A DNA stretch of 39,268 nucleotides, from NCBI GenBank assembly GCA_022787425.1, contig JALFWB010000030.1:1-39268 (forward strand), written 5' to 3'. The translations under genes and the position numbers were made by a program. This document shows positions 16,746-25,490 of this stretch, in pieces (positions within the stretch are counted from its first letter, which is position 1; the number at the start of each line of letters is the position of its first letter). This DNA comes from Akkermansia sp. Lineage in GTDB: Bacteria > Verrucomicrobiota > Verrucomicrobiia > Verrucomicrobiales > Akkermansiaceae. Under the pieces are notes generated by a model, which worked only from the letters and a program-made list of their open reading frames with translations, did not search any database and had not been told where the DNA came from.

Positions 16746-17942
16746 ATGGACACGGAACTTATCCCCATCAATGACATGGAGTTTGACTACTGCACGCCCC
16801 CGGGCGAGTCGGTAGCAGAGGCTATTGAATACTTGCACATGAGCAAGAGGGAACTCGCGGAGCGAACAGGCCTCAGCACGAGCAATATAAGCAAATTGCT
16901 TGTCGGCAAATACTCACTTACGCAGGATACTGCAGAGAAGTTGGAGTACGCCATAGGTATCAATCAATCATTCTTGATGAGAATGGAGAATGAATACCGG
17001 AGTTTTCTGAAGAAGAAGGAGGAGCGGAGGAGGGAGTACAGGGATTTCCTCACCGGGTTTCCGTATAGGGACTTGGTGGAGGCGGGGTTTTGCCGTGATA
17101 CACAGGTGCAGGCGGAGCAGAGGGAGGGGTTGCTGCGCTTCTTCGGGGTGGCGGATGAGCGTGCGTATGCGGCGACGTATACGGCGAGAATAGAGGGGGC
17201 GGCACGTGCCGGGTATGCGAGGAGTTGGCAGATGAAGCCGTTCTCCGCATGGCTTCGGGTGGGTGAGATTATCGCTCGGGAGAGTGAGACGGCCCCCTTC
17301 TCCGTTGAGAAGTTAAAGCGGGGTGCGGCAAGCATCCGGAAGCTCGCGGGGAAGTCACCGATTGAGGTGTGGGGTGAGGTGCAGAGGATTCTTGCGGGCT
17401 GCGGTGTTGTGGCGATTGTGCAAAAGCCGTTCGAGGGTTGCAGTATCCTCGGATTGACGCGGTTCATCTCTAAGGATAAGGCAATCTTGCAGCTTTCATG
17501 CCGGATGCACCGTGTCGGGACATTTTGGTTCAGTCTGTTTCACGGGATAGCACATTTGCTGAAGCATGAGAAGAAGGCGATCTTCATTAACGAGAAGCGC
17601 GAGGAGCCCGGGTTCCGTGAAGATCGGGCGGATGCGCTTGTGGCCCGGGAGTGCGACTCGGGAGAAGACCGGACGGATGCGCGCGAGCGTGAGGCGGATG
17701 AGATGGCGCGCGATACGCTGATAGCACCGGAGAAGTGGAAAGAGTTTACGGCGCACCTCAGCGAAAGAGAGGCGATCGAGATGATCAGGGCATTTGCGGC
17801 TAAGGAAAATATATGCGCCGATGTTGTGGTCGGTCGCCTGCAGCAGGAGAAGCCGGCCGCCTGTCTTCATGTGGCGCTGAACAGTCTGACTGAGACCATC
17901 AAAGAAGATGATTTCCCCGTGACCCCTGTTCCTGTAAGATAG
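16746..17942 (+). CDS. higA: HigA-type antitoxin fused to ImmA/IrrE-like domain with altered HExxH
   Basis: 398 residues. Residues ~20-72 form an XRE helix-turn-helix (SVAEAIEYLHMSKRELAERTGLSTSNISKLL). A helical linker follows, then an ImmA/IrrE metallopeptidase-like domain around 200-330. The zinc motif reads H266-G-I-A-H270 where the family has HExxH. The catalytic Glu is replaced by Gly (codon GGG, one base from GAG), while both His and the downstream EREAD segment (~E316) remain. The domain may therefore bind metal without cleaving, or be decayed. Its expected roles are toxin neutralisation and repression of the 16361-16392 operator. A TTG at 16728 overlapping the toxin is an alternative start; the ATG is preferred. 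Confidence 0.78.
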   Translation: MDTELIPINDMEFDYCTPPGESVAEAIEYLHMSKRELAERTGLSTSNISKLLVGKYSLTQDTAEKLEYAIGINQSFLMRMENEYRSFLKKKEERRREYRDFLTGFPYRDLVEAGFCRDTQVQAEQREGLLRFFGVADERAYAATYTARIEGAARAGYARSWQMKPFSAWLRVGEIIARESETAPFSVEKLKRGAASIRKLAGKSPIEVWGEVQRILAGCGVVAIVQKPFEGCSILGLTRFISKDKAILQLSCRMHRVGTFWFSLFHGIAHLLKHEKKAIFINEKREEPGFREDRADALVARECDSGEDRTDAREREADEMARDTLIAPEKWKEFTAHLSEREAIEMIRAFAAKENICADVVVGRLQQEKPAACLHVALNSLTETIKEDDFPVTPVPVR

Positions 17943-18035
17943 AAGGCAGAGCCCGACACCCGGGATTCAGAACGGGCAAAAAACGCTTATCCCTAAAAAA
18001 TGTCATAAAAATCTGCTCGGAGCTGCATTTCAGCG

Positions 18036-18063
18036 TTGACAAGGCGAAGCAAAGCTGTAAAAT
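18036..18063 (+). promoter_or_regulatory. Promoter of the 18127 membrane-protein operon
   Basis: Perfect TTGACA (18036-18041), 16-bp spacer, TAAAAT (18058-18063). Predicted leader of ~57 nt. Confidence 0.65.
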
Positions 18064-18126
18064 GATACCCGAGAGGAGCCGTATGTGATTTATGAGAAGT
18101 AAGCCCTGATATCTCATTGCAGCAAC

Positions 18127-18843
18127 ATGAAAACGAGAATCATCTATTTACTGTTACTCATCATCGTGGTCATCATATGTTCCCGCGTGGTGAGCACCGG
18201 GCAGTCGGAGTCACGTTACATCATTCGCGCGGGATGGCCGGAGGTAACGGTAACGGCGCAGAAGCTGAATTGTGGCTTAGACGAATGTACACCGAGCCTC
18301 CCGGATCGCGGGGCTTGGAGTTTCCGGCAGTGGTATTGGTCGGAGGGCGACCGCGATTCTACCCACAGAGTTCTGCGAGACCTTCCCTTCGCGCTGAAAT
18401 GGCTGAGTCTGTACCGGGGACGGTGGTACCCCGAGTTTGATTTGAAGGAGGAGGCAGGGATTCTGCGGGATCTTCGGGGGGAGTTGCCCGGCGTGGGGAC
18501 ATATTGGCTCGAGTTCCATCCGGTTGATATGCGCAAGGGGGCAGGTTACTGTCTGCTGCCGAGGGCGATTGAGCTCCGTGAGCGGGGGTGGGCCTTTCAT
18601 TTTTATTCCGGAGAAATCCTACGGGCAGCTCCGTGCAAGGCCGAGAACGAGCTGCAGGAAACGGATTACACCCCCATTCTGCAGGTGAAGAGTTCCGAAG
18701 AGGGCATCCGGGTCGAATTGCCCTTCGGTACCTATCTCTTCCGCAGCAACAGCGGAGATGCGTCGCGCCGTATTTCCGTGCACAAGGAAGGGACAGAACC
18801 GGAGGGAGTCGAGAGAAAAGTCAACATTTCCACCGAAAAATGA
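18127..18843 (+). CDS. Membrane-anchored or secreted protein of unknown function
   Basis: 238 residues. A hydrophobic N-terminus (MKTRIIYLLLLIIVVIICS, residues 1-19) acts as signal or anchor. The remainder is a soluble, probably extracytoplasmic domain rich in Trp, Tyr and Arg (SFRQWYWSEGDRD, TYWLEFHPVDMRKGAGYC). No known domain or catalytic motif is recognised. First gene of an operon behind a good promoter. Its stop codon overlaps the next start (ATGA at 18840-18843), so the two products are probably made together. Confidence 0.7.
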   Translation: MKTRIIYLLLLIIVVIICSRVVSTGQSESRYIIRAGWPEVTVTAQKLNCGLDECTPSLPDRGAWSFRQWYWSEGDRDSTHRVLRDLPFALKWLSLYRGRWYPEFDLKEEAGILRDLRGELPGVGTYWLEFHPVDMRKGAGYCLLPRAIELRERGWAFHFYSGEILRAAPCKAENELQETDYTPILQVKSSEEGIRVELPFGTYLFRSNSGDASRRISVHKEGTEPEGVERKVNISTEK

Positions 18844-19472
18844 CACAGACAACAGACACACAGATGAAAACCGGCGGCACAGCGACTCGGCTCTTTCCCT
18901 ACGAATTACCTATTCCGCTATGGGGCTGGCTCCCCCTTGCGGGGCTTGAGCTGACAGTCAGCGGCCTGTTTCTGTTATCCATTATGCGGATCTTCATACA
19001 GATGCTTCCCATTCGCGGATCGGAAGACTACTTCGACGCGCTGTGCCTCTTCGGCCTTCTCATTCCGTACCTGCTTTACCCGCTGCTGATGCTGATGACA
19101 GCCTGCCGACCGCTTTTCCGGGTGAGCAAGTACGGGCTGCTCGCCCTAGGTGTTATCGTCTTGGGCGCGGGGTTGATGGCCATGGTGGCCTGGGTCTGTG
19201 AACCCGGGCCGCTGCTCACCTACCAAGAAGACTGTAAATGGTCTTGGACGAGGCCGGTATCTCCGGCGGTGATGTTCTTCCCCTTCCTGATAACGGGGGC
19301 GGATTATCTCCTGCGCCATGTGTTCTGCGTGCGATACGGACACGCATACTACACGGCGGCGCTCATGACGGCCTTTCAGCGCAGCGGCAAGGAAGGCATG
19401 AATGCGGTCTTGGCCCTGGCCGTGTACGGGGGAGTCTTTGCCGTGTACCTTTCGTACATCCTGGCACTATAG
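18840..19472 (+). CDS. Polytopic inner-membrane protein of unknown function
   Basis: 210 residues from the ATG that overlaps the upstream stop. A second ATG at 18864 (MKTGGTATRL) is possible. About five hydrophobic segments are visible: near LPLAGLELTVSGLFLLSIM, ALCLFGLLIPYLLYPLLMLM, LLALGVIVLGAGLMAMVAWV, AVMFFPFLITGADYLL and AVLALAVYGGVFAVYLSYIL. A polar loop (CEPGPLLTYQEDCKWSWTRP) lies between the third and fourth. No family is recognised. Translational coupling suggests it works with the preceding protein. The upstream in-frame extension is noise from the previous gene. Confidence 0.7.
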   Translation: MTQTTDTQMKTGGTATRLFPYELPIPLWGWLPLAGLELTVSGLFLLSIMRIFIQMLPIRGSEDYFDALCLFGLLIPYLLYPLLMLMTACRPLFRVSKYGLLALGVIVLGAGLMAMVAWVCEPGPLLTYQEDCKWSWTRPVSPAVMFFPFLITGADYLLRHVFCVRYGHAYYTAALMTAFQRSGKEGMNAVLALAVYGGVFAVYLSYILAL

Positions 19473-19549
19473 TCTGCTCGCTTTTTTTCGGACACACCAC
19501 ACATCATAAGTCGAGTAATTGTAATTATTTCACGCATGCCACTTTTGTT

Positions 19550-20770
19550 ATGAAATTAGAATTCGTCAAAATTTTTCGGATAGGATTGATTGCCGTACTG
19601 ATTTCCATCCTCGTGATATTTCTACTCACGGGGGTGAGAGAAACGGACGTACGAGCTGCATCTGCTGAGCAACCGCAGCAAGAGAAGCCGAAGGGCGGAG
19701 AGAAGGAGCCGGTGGAGGAAATGAGGGTTTACCTGTGCCCATTGCCGGGGGGAATGGAAGCCCCTATTCCCGTCTACCGGAAAAGGGCCGTCAAGTACAT
19801 AACGGAGGCTGATATTGTTGCTGAGATTGATCGGGTCGATGTTTCCCAACAGCATCTACCGAACGGGGAGGCCGATCGAATGGAGTGGACCTATCATATC
19901 AAAAATCTGAGAAAAGGTACTCTGCCACCCGGGGTAACTGCCTTTTGCTTATCGTTGTCTCCGCAAGAGAAACACTGCGAGGGGAGAGCTTCCTTCGATG
20001 GAAGAGGTTGGCTCCGGGTGAAGCACAACCAATTGTCCGGGGAAGTAGACAGCAAGGGGCGATTGCGGATCCTGCCGGATTGGATTTATGAGGAGTTTAA
20101 TTTTGCTTACGGTCATGACGTGGACCGATTGATTGATCAACTCTTGCCACCGGACGGCACTGAAGCGGACAAGCCGAACGCTCCTTCCGAGAGTAATACG
20201 GAAGCAGATAACGGAAATATGGGAGGCGAGAAAATAGGCACACAGGATGACAACGAGGAGGAAAAATTGATATGGACTTATCCGAATCTCCTCGTGAATC
20301 CCTGCGCTTGTTATTATTTCAATGATGATATCCCCGGTTTACGCAATCATATTTCAAACTCAAAGGCTATTATCGAGGTGGATCGAATCGTTTTCACAGA
20401 GAAGTTCATTCCGGAGACAAAGGAAAGGATCACTGAATACGAATTTCATATAAAGAATGTAAGGAAAGGCTTATTTCCGGCAAATGCCACTGCGTGTTAT
20501 GTAACCTGGAAATCTTCCGATCAATATGAAGGGCGGAGCTCCTATGAGGGCAAATACTGGCTTTTGTTGGAAAACGGAGCAAACGGAAAAGAGGTAGACG
20601 CAGACGGCAGAGTGAGGGTTTCGCTCCGAGGTATCGGGGACCTTATATACGGATACGAGACGGACGCCTTAATAGAAAAGTTGCTGACTCAGCAAGAGAT
20701 TAGTTCGGAGGAGAAATTACCCGAAACCCCGAGGGGACACCGAGAATGCTCATCTGCTCATGCGGAATGA
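19550..20770 (+). CDS. Membrane-anchored protein with two tandem copies of an unknown domain
   Basis: 406 residues from the ATG at 19550. Residues 8-29 are a transmembrane anchor or signal, and ~38-58 a Gln/Lys/Glu-rich linker. A domain at ~58-199 and a second at ~245-379 are clearly related. Both run I.EIDR/I.EVDR, then YHIKNLRKG.LPP or FHIKNVRKG.FPA, then EGRASFDGRGWL or EGRSSYEGKYWL, then the D..GR.R segment, and finally a YGHDVDRLIDQLL or YGYETDALIEKLL helix. An acidic, Asn-rich linker (~200-243) joins them. I do not recognise the family. It probably faces the periplasm. It is 77 bp after the previous gene with no clear promoter of its own. Confidence 0.72.
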   Translation: MKLEFVKIFRIGLIAVLISILVIFLLTGVRETDVRAASAEQPQQEKPKGGEKEPVEEMRVYLCPLPGGMEAPIPVYRKRAVKYITEADIVAEIDRVDVSQQHLPNGEADRMEWTYHIKNLRKGTLPPGVTAFCLSLSPQEKHCEGRASFDGRGWLRVKHNQLSGEVDSKGRLRILPDWIYEEFNFAYGHDVDRLIDQLLPPDGTEADKPNAPSESNTEADNGNMGGEKIGTQDDNEEEKLIWTYPNLLVNPCACYYFNDDIPGLRNHISNSKAIIEVDRIVFTEKFIPETKERITEYEFHIKNVRKGLFPANATACYVTWKSSDQYEGRSSYEGKYWLLLENGANGKEVDADGRVRVSLRGIGDLIYGYETDALIEKLLTQQEISSEEKLPETPRGHRECSSAHAE

Positions 20771-21127
20771 ATATACGGCACTCCGTCTTCGTCATGATCG
20801 GCAGAATCGCGAAAACAACCCACACATTCTTAAGGCGTGTTCAGACCTCGGGACACGCCTTATTCTGCTACGCAGCCCTGAATGCCGACATCGATGCACG
20901 CACATCAATAAGCCCGGAGCACCTTCTGCTGCCCGGAGTTTCTCCTGCCATGGATGACAGCAACAAAATGGATCCCGAGTCCACGTGGCCGGTATGGGCT
21001 TCCACCATTTTCCACCTCAGCCGAAATACCTACAAGATACTGACCGCATACGGTGCCTCCACCCTGCGGGATGGAGCGGGGGAACGAAGCTTGAGCCGTC
21101 TTTTTGTGCCTGTTCTGCATTTTAGGC
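20771..21127. other. Gene-free stretch with a hairpin
   Basis: No gene with domain character is visible. A perfect 10-bp inverted repeat, TAAGGCGTGT (20831-20840)/ACACGCCTTA (20853-20862), could end the upstream operon although it lacks a T-tract. An open frame at 20746-21153 looks like chance coding. Confidence 0.45.
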
Positions 21128-21156
21128 TTGCGGGGCGGCGGGCGGTGTGCTAGGCT
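21128..21156 (+). promoter_or_regulatory. Promoter of tmk
   Basis: TTGCGG (21128-21133), 17-bp spacer, TAGGCT (21151-21156). Only 10 nt separate the -10 from the ATG, which implies a nearly leaderless mRNA. Confidence 0.45.
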
Positions 21157-21166
21157 TTCCCTTGCT

Positions 21167-21787
21167 ATGGAACCGGAATCACCTCACCTAAGGGGCTGCC
21201 TCGTCGTCTTCGAGGGAATCGACGGCACGGGGAAGACCACTCAGATTGCACTATTGGCCAAATACCTGCGCAGCTGCGGACTGGATGTCATCAAAGATTG
21301 CGAACCGACACATGGTCCCTGGGGCAGTCGAGTACGGAATGCGGCATTAGCCGGAGAACGGCTGAGCTTAGAAGAGGAGATTGAATGCCTGCTGATGGAC
21401 AGACGCGAGCATGTCCGCAACGTCATAGAACCGGCCTTAGCGGCAGGCAAGTGGGTATTGCTGGACCGATACTACATGTCCATGATGGCCTACCAAGGGG
21501 CCTGCGGAGCCGATGTGGAGTCGATTCGCGATATGAACGAGGAGTTTGCCACCGAACCGAACCTGATACTGTGGCTGGATTTACCTCCGGAGATGGCACT
21601 GCGACGGGTGGCAGGCCGCGCACCGGGACAGGAGGATGCCTTTGAGAACGAGGCCTTCCTGACGGCATGCACGGAAATCTACAGCAGGCTCGAAATGCCC
21701 CACTGGCACAGGGTAGACGCCAACGGAAGCGTACAGGAAGTCCATGCGCGCATTCGACGCATTGTACGCGATGAGCTTAGAATCTAG
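21167..21787 (+). CDS. tmk: Thymidylate kinase
   Basis: 206 residues, normal for the family. P-loop GIDGTGKTT at 17-25, the DRY motif with the DRYYMSMMAYQG signature at 100-111, and a LID segment around 148-160 (RVAGRAPGQEDAFE). It phosphorylates dTMP to dTDP for DNA synthesis. The ATG at 21167 is chosen over an in-frame upstream ATG (21104) that would add non-family sequence across the promoter. The MATE gene follows after 9 bp. Confidence 0.95.
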   Translation: MEPESPHLRGCLVVFEGIDGTGKTTQIALLAKYLRSCGLDVIKDCEPTHGPWGSRVRNAALAGERLSLEEEIECLLMDRREHVRNVIEPALAAGKWVLLDRYYMSMMAYQGACGADVESIRDMNEEFATEPNLILWLDLPPEMALRRVAGRAPGQEDAFENEAFLTACTEIYSRLEMPHWHRVDANGSVQEVHARIRRIVRDELRI

Positions 21788-21796
21788 GAAGAGACG

Positions 21797-23287
21797 ATGA
21801 GTGCAGGTGACGGAAGAGAAGGCAAGTTGCGAGCAGGGTTGTCAAAGGCCCGACTGGGGGGGAATTTGGCAGGCAAGAGTCTGCCGCGCCAAATCATCAC
21901 CATCGCGACTTGGCCGTTGCTGGAGCAGGTTCTCAGCTTCATCTGCACCTCCACCTCCCTCTTTTTGGCGACTCACCTAGATACCCCGCCGGAGGAGACG
22001 ACAGCCATCACCGCCGGCATCGGCGTGACGGGTTATGTGCTGTGGCTGGGATTTCTGATACAGAGCGGCGTGGGCATGGGAGCCACGGCTCTCGTGAGCC
22101 GCATGACGGGGGCCCGCAAGTTCGGCGAGGCCAACTATTACACGAACCAGTCCTTCAGTCTGGGGCTCATCTCCGGCTTGGTAGCTGCGGTGCTGATGTG
22201 GTGCACTACGGGCCCCTTGGTGCGGCATGTATTGGGGCTGCAAGCAGCGGCAGCAGCCGTAGCGGAGGAGTACATGAACATTGCCTGCTGGGTGGCGGTG
22301 TTTTCCGGCATCATTTTTGCCGTGAATGCGGCTCTGCGCGGCTCCGGAGACACCCGCACCCCGTTTTATGTAATGCTGGTGATGGATGGGCTCAACATCG
22401 TCTTCAGCCTCATCTTTACGCAGGTGTTCGGCTTGGGGGTACCGGGCCTGGCCTGGGGACTCATCTGCGGAACGGTCTCGGCGGTTCTGCTGCTGATGGG
22501 GGTGCTGGGGCGGCGCTCGATGCAGATGCATCGGCTGCTGAACGGGCAATTGTTGGATGCGTATGCGGCCTCCCGAGGGGAGGATTATCGTCCGCCTCTC
22601 TACTTGGAGGCCCCTTCCCTGCGGCCCTGCCGGGCGGCCATCCGGCGCATTCTTTCCATCGGCCTGCCTCAGTCCGTTGAAATCGGCGGCATCTGGGTCA
22701 TTCAGATTATTGTACTCGCGGTGATTGCGGACATGGGAGATGCGTACGTCGGTGCTCAGAACATCGCCATCCGCATCGAATCCATCAGCTTCCTGCCCGG
22801 CTTTGCCATCGGTATGGCGGGGGCTGCCCTGGTGGGACAATACTTGGGCGCGGGCAGCGTGCGCATGGCCCTGCAAACCATCCACCGCTGCACGCTCTAT
22901 GCCGTTATTTTCATGGGCTGCATGGGGCTGGTGTTCTACTTTTTCGCCGGTTTCTTTGTCGATATCTTCGCCTCGAATGCCGCTGCGGTGCATGCGGTAG
23001 CGGAGCCCGTGGTGCGGCTCTTTGTGGTGATGGAGCCGGTGTATGCGGGCATGCTGCTGCTCAAGATGTGCCTGCGCGGCGCGGGGGACACGCGGCGGGT
23101 GATGTGGGTATCCTACGGCGGCATGGGCTTTTTCCGCGTGGTGTGCCTGCTGGTGTGGGCTCACCTGTGGCCGAATACGCTGACCCTGCACGGCATCTGG
23201 TTGCTCTTTGCCGTGGACATGGCGGCTGAGTATTGCATCCTACGCCGCCTGGTGAACAACTTGGGATGGGCGCGCCGGCGCGTGTAA
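21797..23287 (+). CDS. MATE-family multidrug/Na+ antiporter
   Basis: 496 residues with ~12 predicted membrane helices. The two family half-repeats are visible through the paired signatures AALRGSGDTRTPFYVM (~182-197) and MCLRGAGDTRRVMWV (~420). Early PLLEQVLSF and GYVLWLGFLIQSGVGMGATALVSRMTGA also fit MATE transporters, which export cationic compounds using Na+ or H+ gradients. A GGAAGAG sequence 3-10 bases before the ATG gives one of the few SD-like signals here. It sits behind tmk with a 9-bp gap, probably only sharing its transcript. The substrate is unknown. Confidence 0.9.
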   Translation: MSAGDGREGKLRAGLSKARLGGNLAGKSLPRQIITIATWPLLEQVLSFICTSTSLFLATHLDTPPEETTAITAGIGVTGYVLWLGFLIQSGVGMGATALVSRMTGARKFGEANYYTNQSFSLGLISGLVAAVLMWCTTGPLVRHVLGLQAAAAAVAEEYMNIACWVAVFSGIIFAVNAALRGSGDTRTPFYVMLVMDGLNIVFSLIFTQVFGLGVPGLAWGLICGTVSAVLLLMGVLGRRSMQMHRLLNGQLLDAYAASRGEDYRPPLYLEAPSLRPCRAAIRRILSIGLPQSVEIGGIWVIQIIVLAVIADMGDAYVGAQNIAIRIESISFLPGFAIGMAGAALVGQYLGAGSVRMALQTIHRCTLYAVIFMGCMGLVFYFFAGFFVDIFASNAAAVHAVAEPVVRLFVVMEPVYAGMLLLKMCLRGAGDTRRVMWVSYGGMGFFRVVCLLVWAHLWPNTLTLHGIWLLFAVDMAAEYCILRRLVNNLGWARRRV

Positions 23288-23299
23288 TTTGCCCGGGGC

Positions 23300-23328
23300 T
23301 TGCTTTTTACACGCCGCTCTGCTATAAT
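23300..23328 (+). promoter_or_regulatory. Promoter of mrp
   Basis: TTGCTT (23300-23305), 17-bp spacer, perfect TATAAT (23323-23328). Confidence 0.7.
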
Positions 23329-23359
23329 TCCCCTATCATTTTATTCCAAATCAAACATT

Positions 23360-24433
23360 ATGAGTGATCCTGCATTGACGCCGGAGCTGATCCGTGCGGC
23401 CCTCACCACGGTGAAATACCCGGGGTTCAGCCGCGACATCGTCTCCTTCGGCCTAGTTAAACATATCGAGGTAAACCCTGAGGGTGCCGTCACGGTAAAG
23501 CTCCTCGTGGAGAGTAAGAATGCCGATGTACCGCGTTACATCTATGAGAATGTGATGGGCGTGATCAAGGAACTGCCCGGCGTCAAGAAGCTGGATGTGG
23601 ACATTGAACACCACGCCCCACAACCCAAGGCAGCAGCCAAGAGTGATGACCCCGCAGACTGGAAGTCCTCCGTGCCGGGTGTTAAGCATGTCATCGCCGT
23701 GGCCTCCGGCAAGGGCGGTGTGGGCAAGAGTACCGTTTCCGCCAACCTGGCCGTGGCCCTCGCCCAGCTGGGCTATCGCACGGGGTTGCTGGATCTGGAC
23801 ATCTACGGACCATCCATGGCGTTGATGTTCAACACCAAGGAGCGCCCCGGCTGCTCCGACAAAGAGCAATTCCTGCCGGTGGAGGCGCACGGCATCAAGC
23901 TGCTCTCCATGGGCCTGTTGGTGGATGAGGCGGCCCCCGTGGCGGTACGCGGTCCCTTGGCCACGCGCTATGTGCAGCAGTTCCTGCGGGATGTCGATTG
24001 GGGCGGGCTGGACTTCCTGATTCTGGACATGCCCCCGGGAACCGGTGACATTCAGCTCACCATCGTGCAAACCGTGGATCTGGCAGGTGCTGTTATTGTG
24101 ACGACACCGCAGGAGGTGGCTCTCATCGATGCCCGCAAGGCGGTGGGCCTCTTCAACCGCGTTAACACCCCCATCCTGGGCATCATCGAGAACATGAGCT
24201 ACTTCGTCTGCCCGAGCGATGGGTTGGTCTACAACATCTTCGGCGAAGGCGGCGGCGAGCGCGAGGCAGCCAAGCTCGGCGTGCCCCTGCTCGGCAAGAT
24301 TCCCTTGGACATCCGGACACGCACCTGCGGTGATGAGGGACACCCCGTTGCCCTCGATGACCCCGGGCAGAGCCGCGTCTCCGCTGCCTTCCGCGGCGTG
24401 GCCTCCACCCTCGCCTCCGTGCTCGGCGAGTAA
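23360..24433 (+). CDS. mrp: Mrp/ApbC-type P-loop Fe-S cluster carrier
   Basis: 357 residues from the ATG at 23360; the frame is open further upstream but crosses the promoter. An N-terminal MIP18/DUF59 domain (~1-85) is followed by the Mrp/NBP35 ATPase with the deviant Walker A GKGGVGKST (~residues 117-125), DLDIYGPS, and MPPGTGDIQL. Homologues carry and transfer Fe-S clusters as dimers. The usual CxxC bridging motif after ENMS reads C-P-S-D here, so the second Cys is missing. Some homologues (for example Bacteroides, as I recall) also lack it. Followed by a large hairpin and the xer gene. Confidence 0.92.
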   Translation: MSDPALTPELIRAALTTVKYPGFSRDIVSFGLVKHIEVNPEGAVTVKLLVESKNADVPRYIYENVMGVIKELPGVKKLDVDIEHHAPQPKAAAKSDDPADWKSSVPGVKHVIAVASGKGGVGKSTVSANLAVALAQLGYRTGLLDLDIYGPSMALMFNTKERPGCSDKEQFLPVEAHGIKLLSMGLLVDEAAPVAVRGPLATRYVQQFLRDVDWGGLDFLILDMPPGTGDIQLTIVQTVDLAGAVIVTTPQEVALIDARKAVGLFNRVNTPILGIIENMSYFVCPSDGLVYNIFGEGGGEREAAKLGVPLLGKIPLDIRTRTCGDEGHPVALDDPGQSRVSAAFRGVASTLASVLGE

Positions 24434-24444
24434 ACCGACTTCCC

Positions 24445-24482
24445 TGCCCCCTGCCGCAATGAGTGAGCCCCGGCAGGGGGCA
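24445..24482 (+). promoter_or_regulatory. Strong hairpin between mrp and xer
   Basis: Perfect 12-bp stem TGCCCCCTGCCG/CGGCAGGGGGCA with a 14-nt loop, followed by an A run rather than T. It could be a weak terminator or a processing barrier that lowers xer expression relative to mrp. Confidence 0.45.
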
Positions 24483-24506
24483 AAAACCATGATATGAAGA
24501 GCAGCC

Positions 24507-25451
24507 ATGGAACCCCCGCGAGAAGAACCGGACGCCACCGTGCTGCGCTTTTTGGCGCATCTGGAGACGGAGAGTCAGGCCTCTCCGCACACGCTTGCAG
24601 CGTATGAGCGTGCGCTGATGCAGTACCGGCGCTGGATGGGGGGGCGCTTCATCGGCTGGGAGAGCTGCACCGAGGGGAGCTTCCGCGCCTGGCTGTACGA
24701 GGCTTTGGAACAGGAGCTGACGTCTGCAACCGTCCGGCTGCGCTTTGCAGCCCTGCGCGCCCTCTACAAGTACTTGATGCGGGCGGAGGGACTCTCCGCC
24801 GACCCTTTAGCGGAGGTGGCCCTGCCGCGCAAAAGCCAGGGGCTACCCGTTTTCCTGAGCCGCGCTCAGATGGAGCAGCTACTGGCCCTCCCCCTGCAAA
24901 TGCCCGTGGATAAGAAGAGCCCGGATTGGCTGCCCTACCGAGATGCGGCAATTCTGGAGCTGTTCTACTCCTGCGGCATGCGACTGAGCGAGCTGGTGAG
25001 CCTGAACGAGGACTGCCTGCAAGCGGGCGGCGGTTGTGTGCGGCTGATGGGTAAAGGGCGTAAACTGCGGCTGGTGCCGGTGGGCGATTACGCGCGGGAG
25101 GCCATCGAGGCGTACCGCGAGCGCGCTATGCCGGAGCCCGGTGGCCCGCTGTTCCTGAGCCGTCTGGGGCGGAGGATGACGGGGCGCAGTGTGCAGCTGA
25201 TGCTGGACAAGTACCTGCGAGCCTCGGACATCCCCTTCCACATCTCACCGCACAAACTGCGGCATACCTTTGCCACGCATCTGCTGGATGCGGGGGCTGA
25301 CCTGCGCGCCGTGCAGGAGCTGCTGGGTCACTCCTCGCTCTCTACCACGCAAATCTACACGCATGTTACCAAGACACGCATGCAGCAGGTTTACAGGGAA
25401 GCACACCCGCGCGCGCACGACCTGCACGAGGAAGAGGACGAGGAGCCGTAA
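24507..25451 (+). CDS. xer: Tyrosine recombinase, XerC/XerD type
   Basis: 314 residues. An N-terminal SAM-like DNA-binding domain (~10-95) is followed by the catalytic domain. All catalytic residues can be assigned: R159 (CGMRLSEL), K183 (MGKGRKLR), H249 and R252 (SPHKLRHTF), H275 (LLGHSSLSTT) and the nucleophile Y284 (TQIYTHV). Xer proteins resolve chromosome dimers at dif near the terminus together with FtsK. Whether this is XerC or XerD cannot be told by eye, and no dif-like site was found in the window. The acidic C-terminus (HEEEDEEP) is slightly unusual. It shares the mrp direction but is separated from mrp by the hairpin. Confidence 0.88.
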   Translation: MEPPREEPDATVLRFLAHLETESQASPHTLAAYERALMQYRRWMGGRFIGWESCTEGSFRAWLYEALEQELTSATVRLRFAALRALYKYLMRAEGLSADPLAEVALPRKSQGLPVFLSRAQMEQLLALPLQMPVDKKSPDWLPYRDAAILELFYSCGMRLSELVSLNEDCLQAGGGCVRLMGKGRKLRLVPVGDYAREAIEAYRERAMPEPGGPLFLSRLGRRMTGRSVQLMLDKYLRASDIPFHISPHKLRHTFATHLLDAGADLRAVQELLGHSSLSTTQIYTHVTKTRMQQVYREAHPRAHDLHEEEDEEP

Positions 25452-25490
25452 GCGGACCCTGCCCCGGCGCTAAGTCTGCCACAGAGGCAG

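Noticed and set aside
20746..21153. 135-codon plus-strand frame before tmk
   Set aside because: No domain, no SD, overlaps the end of the previous gene and the tmk promoter; looks like chance coding.
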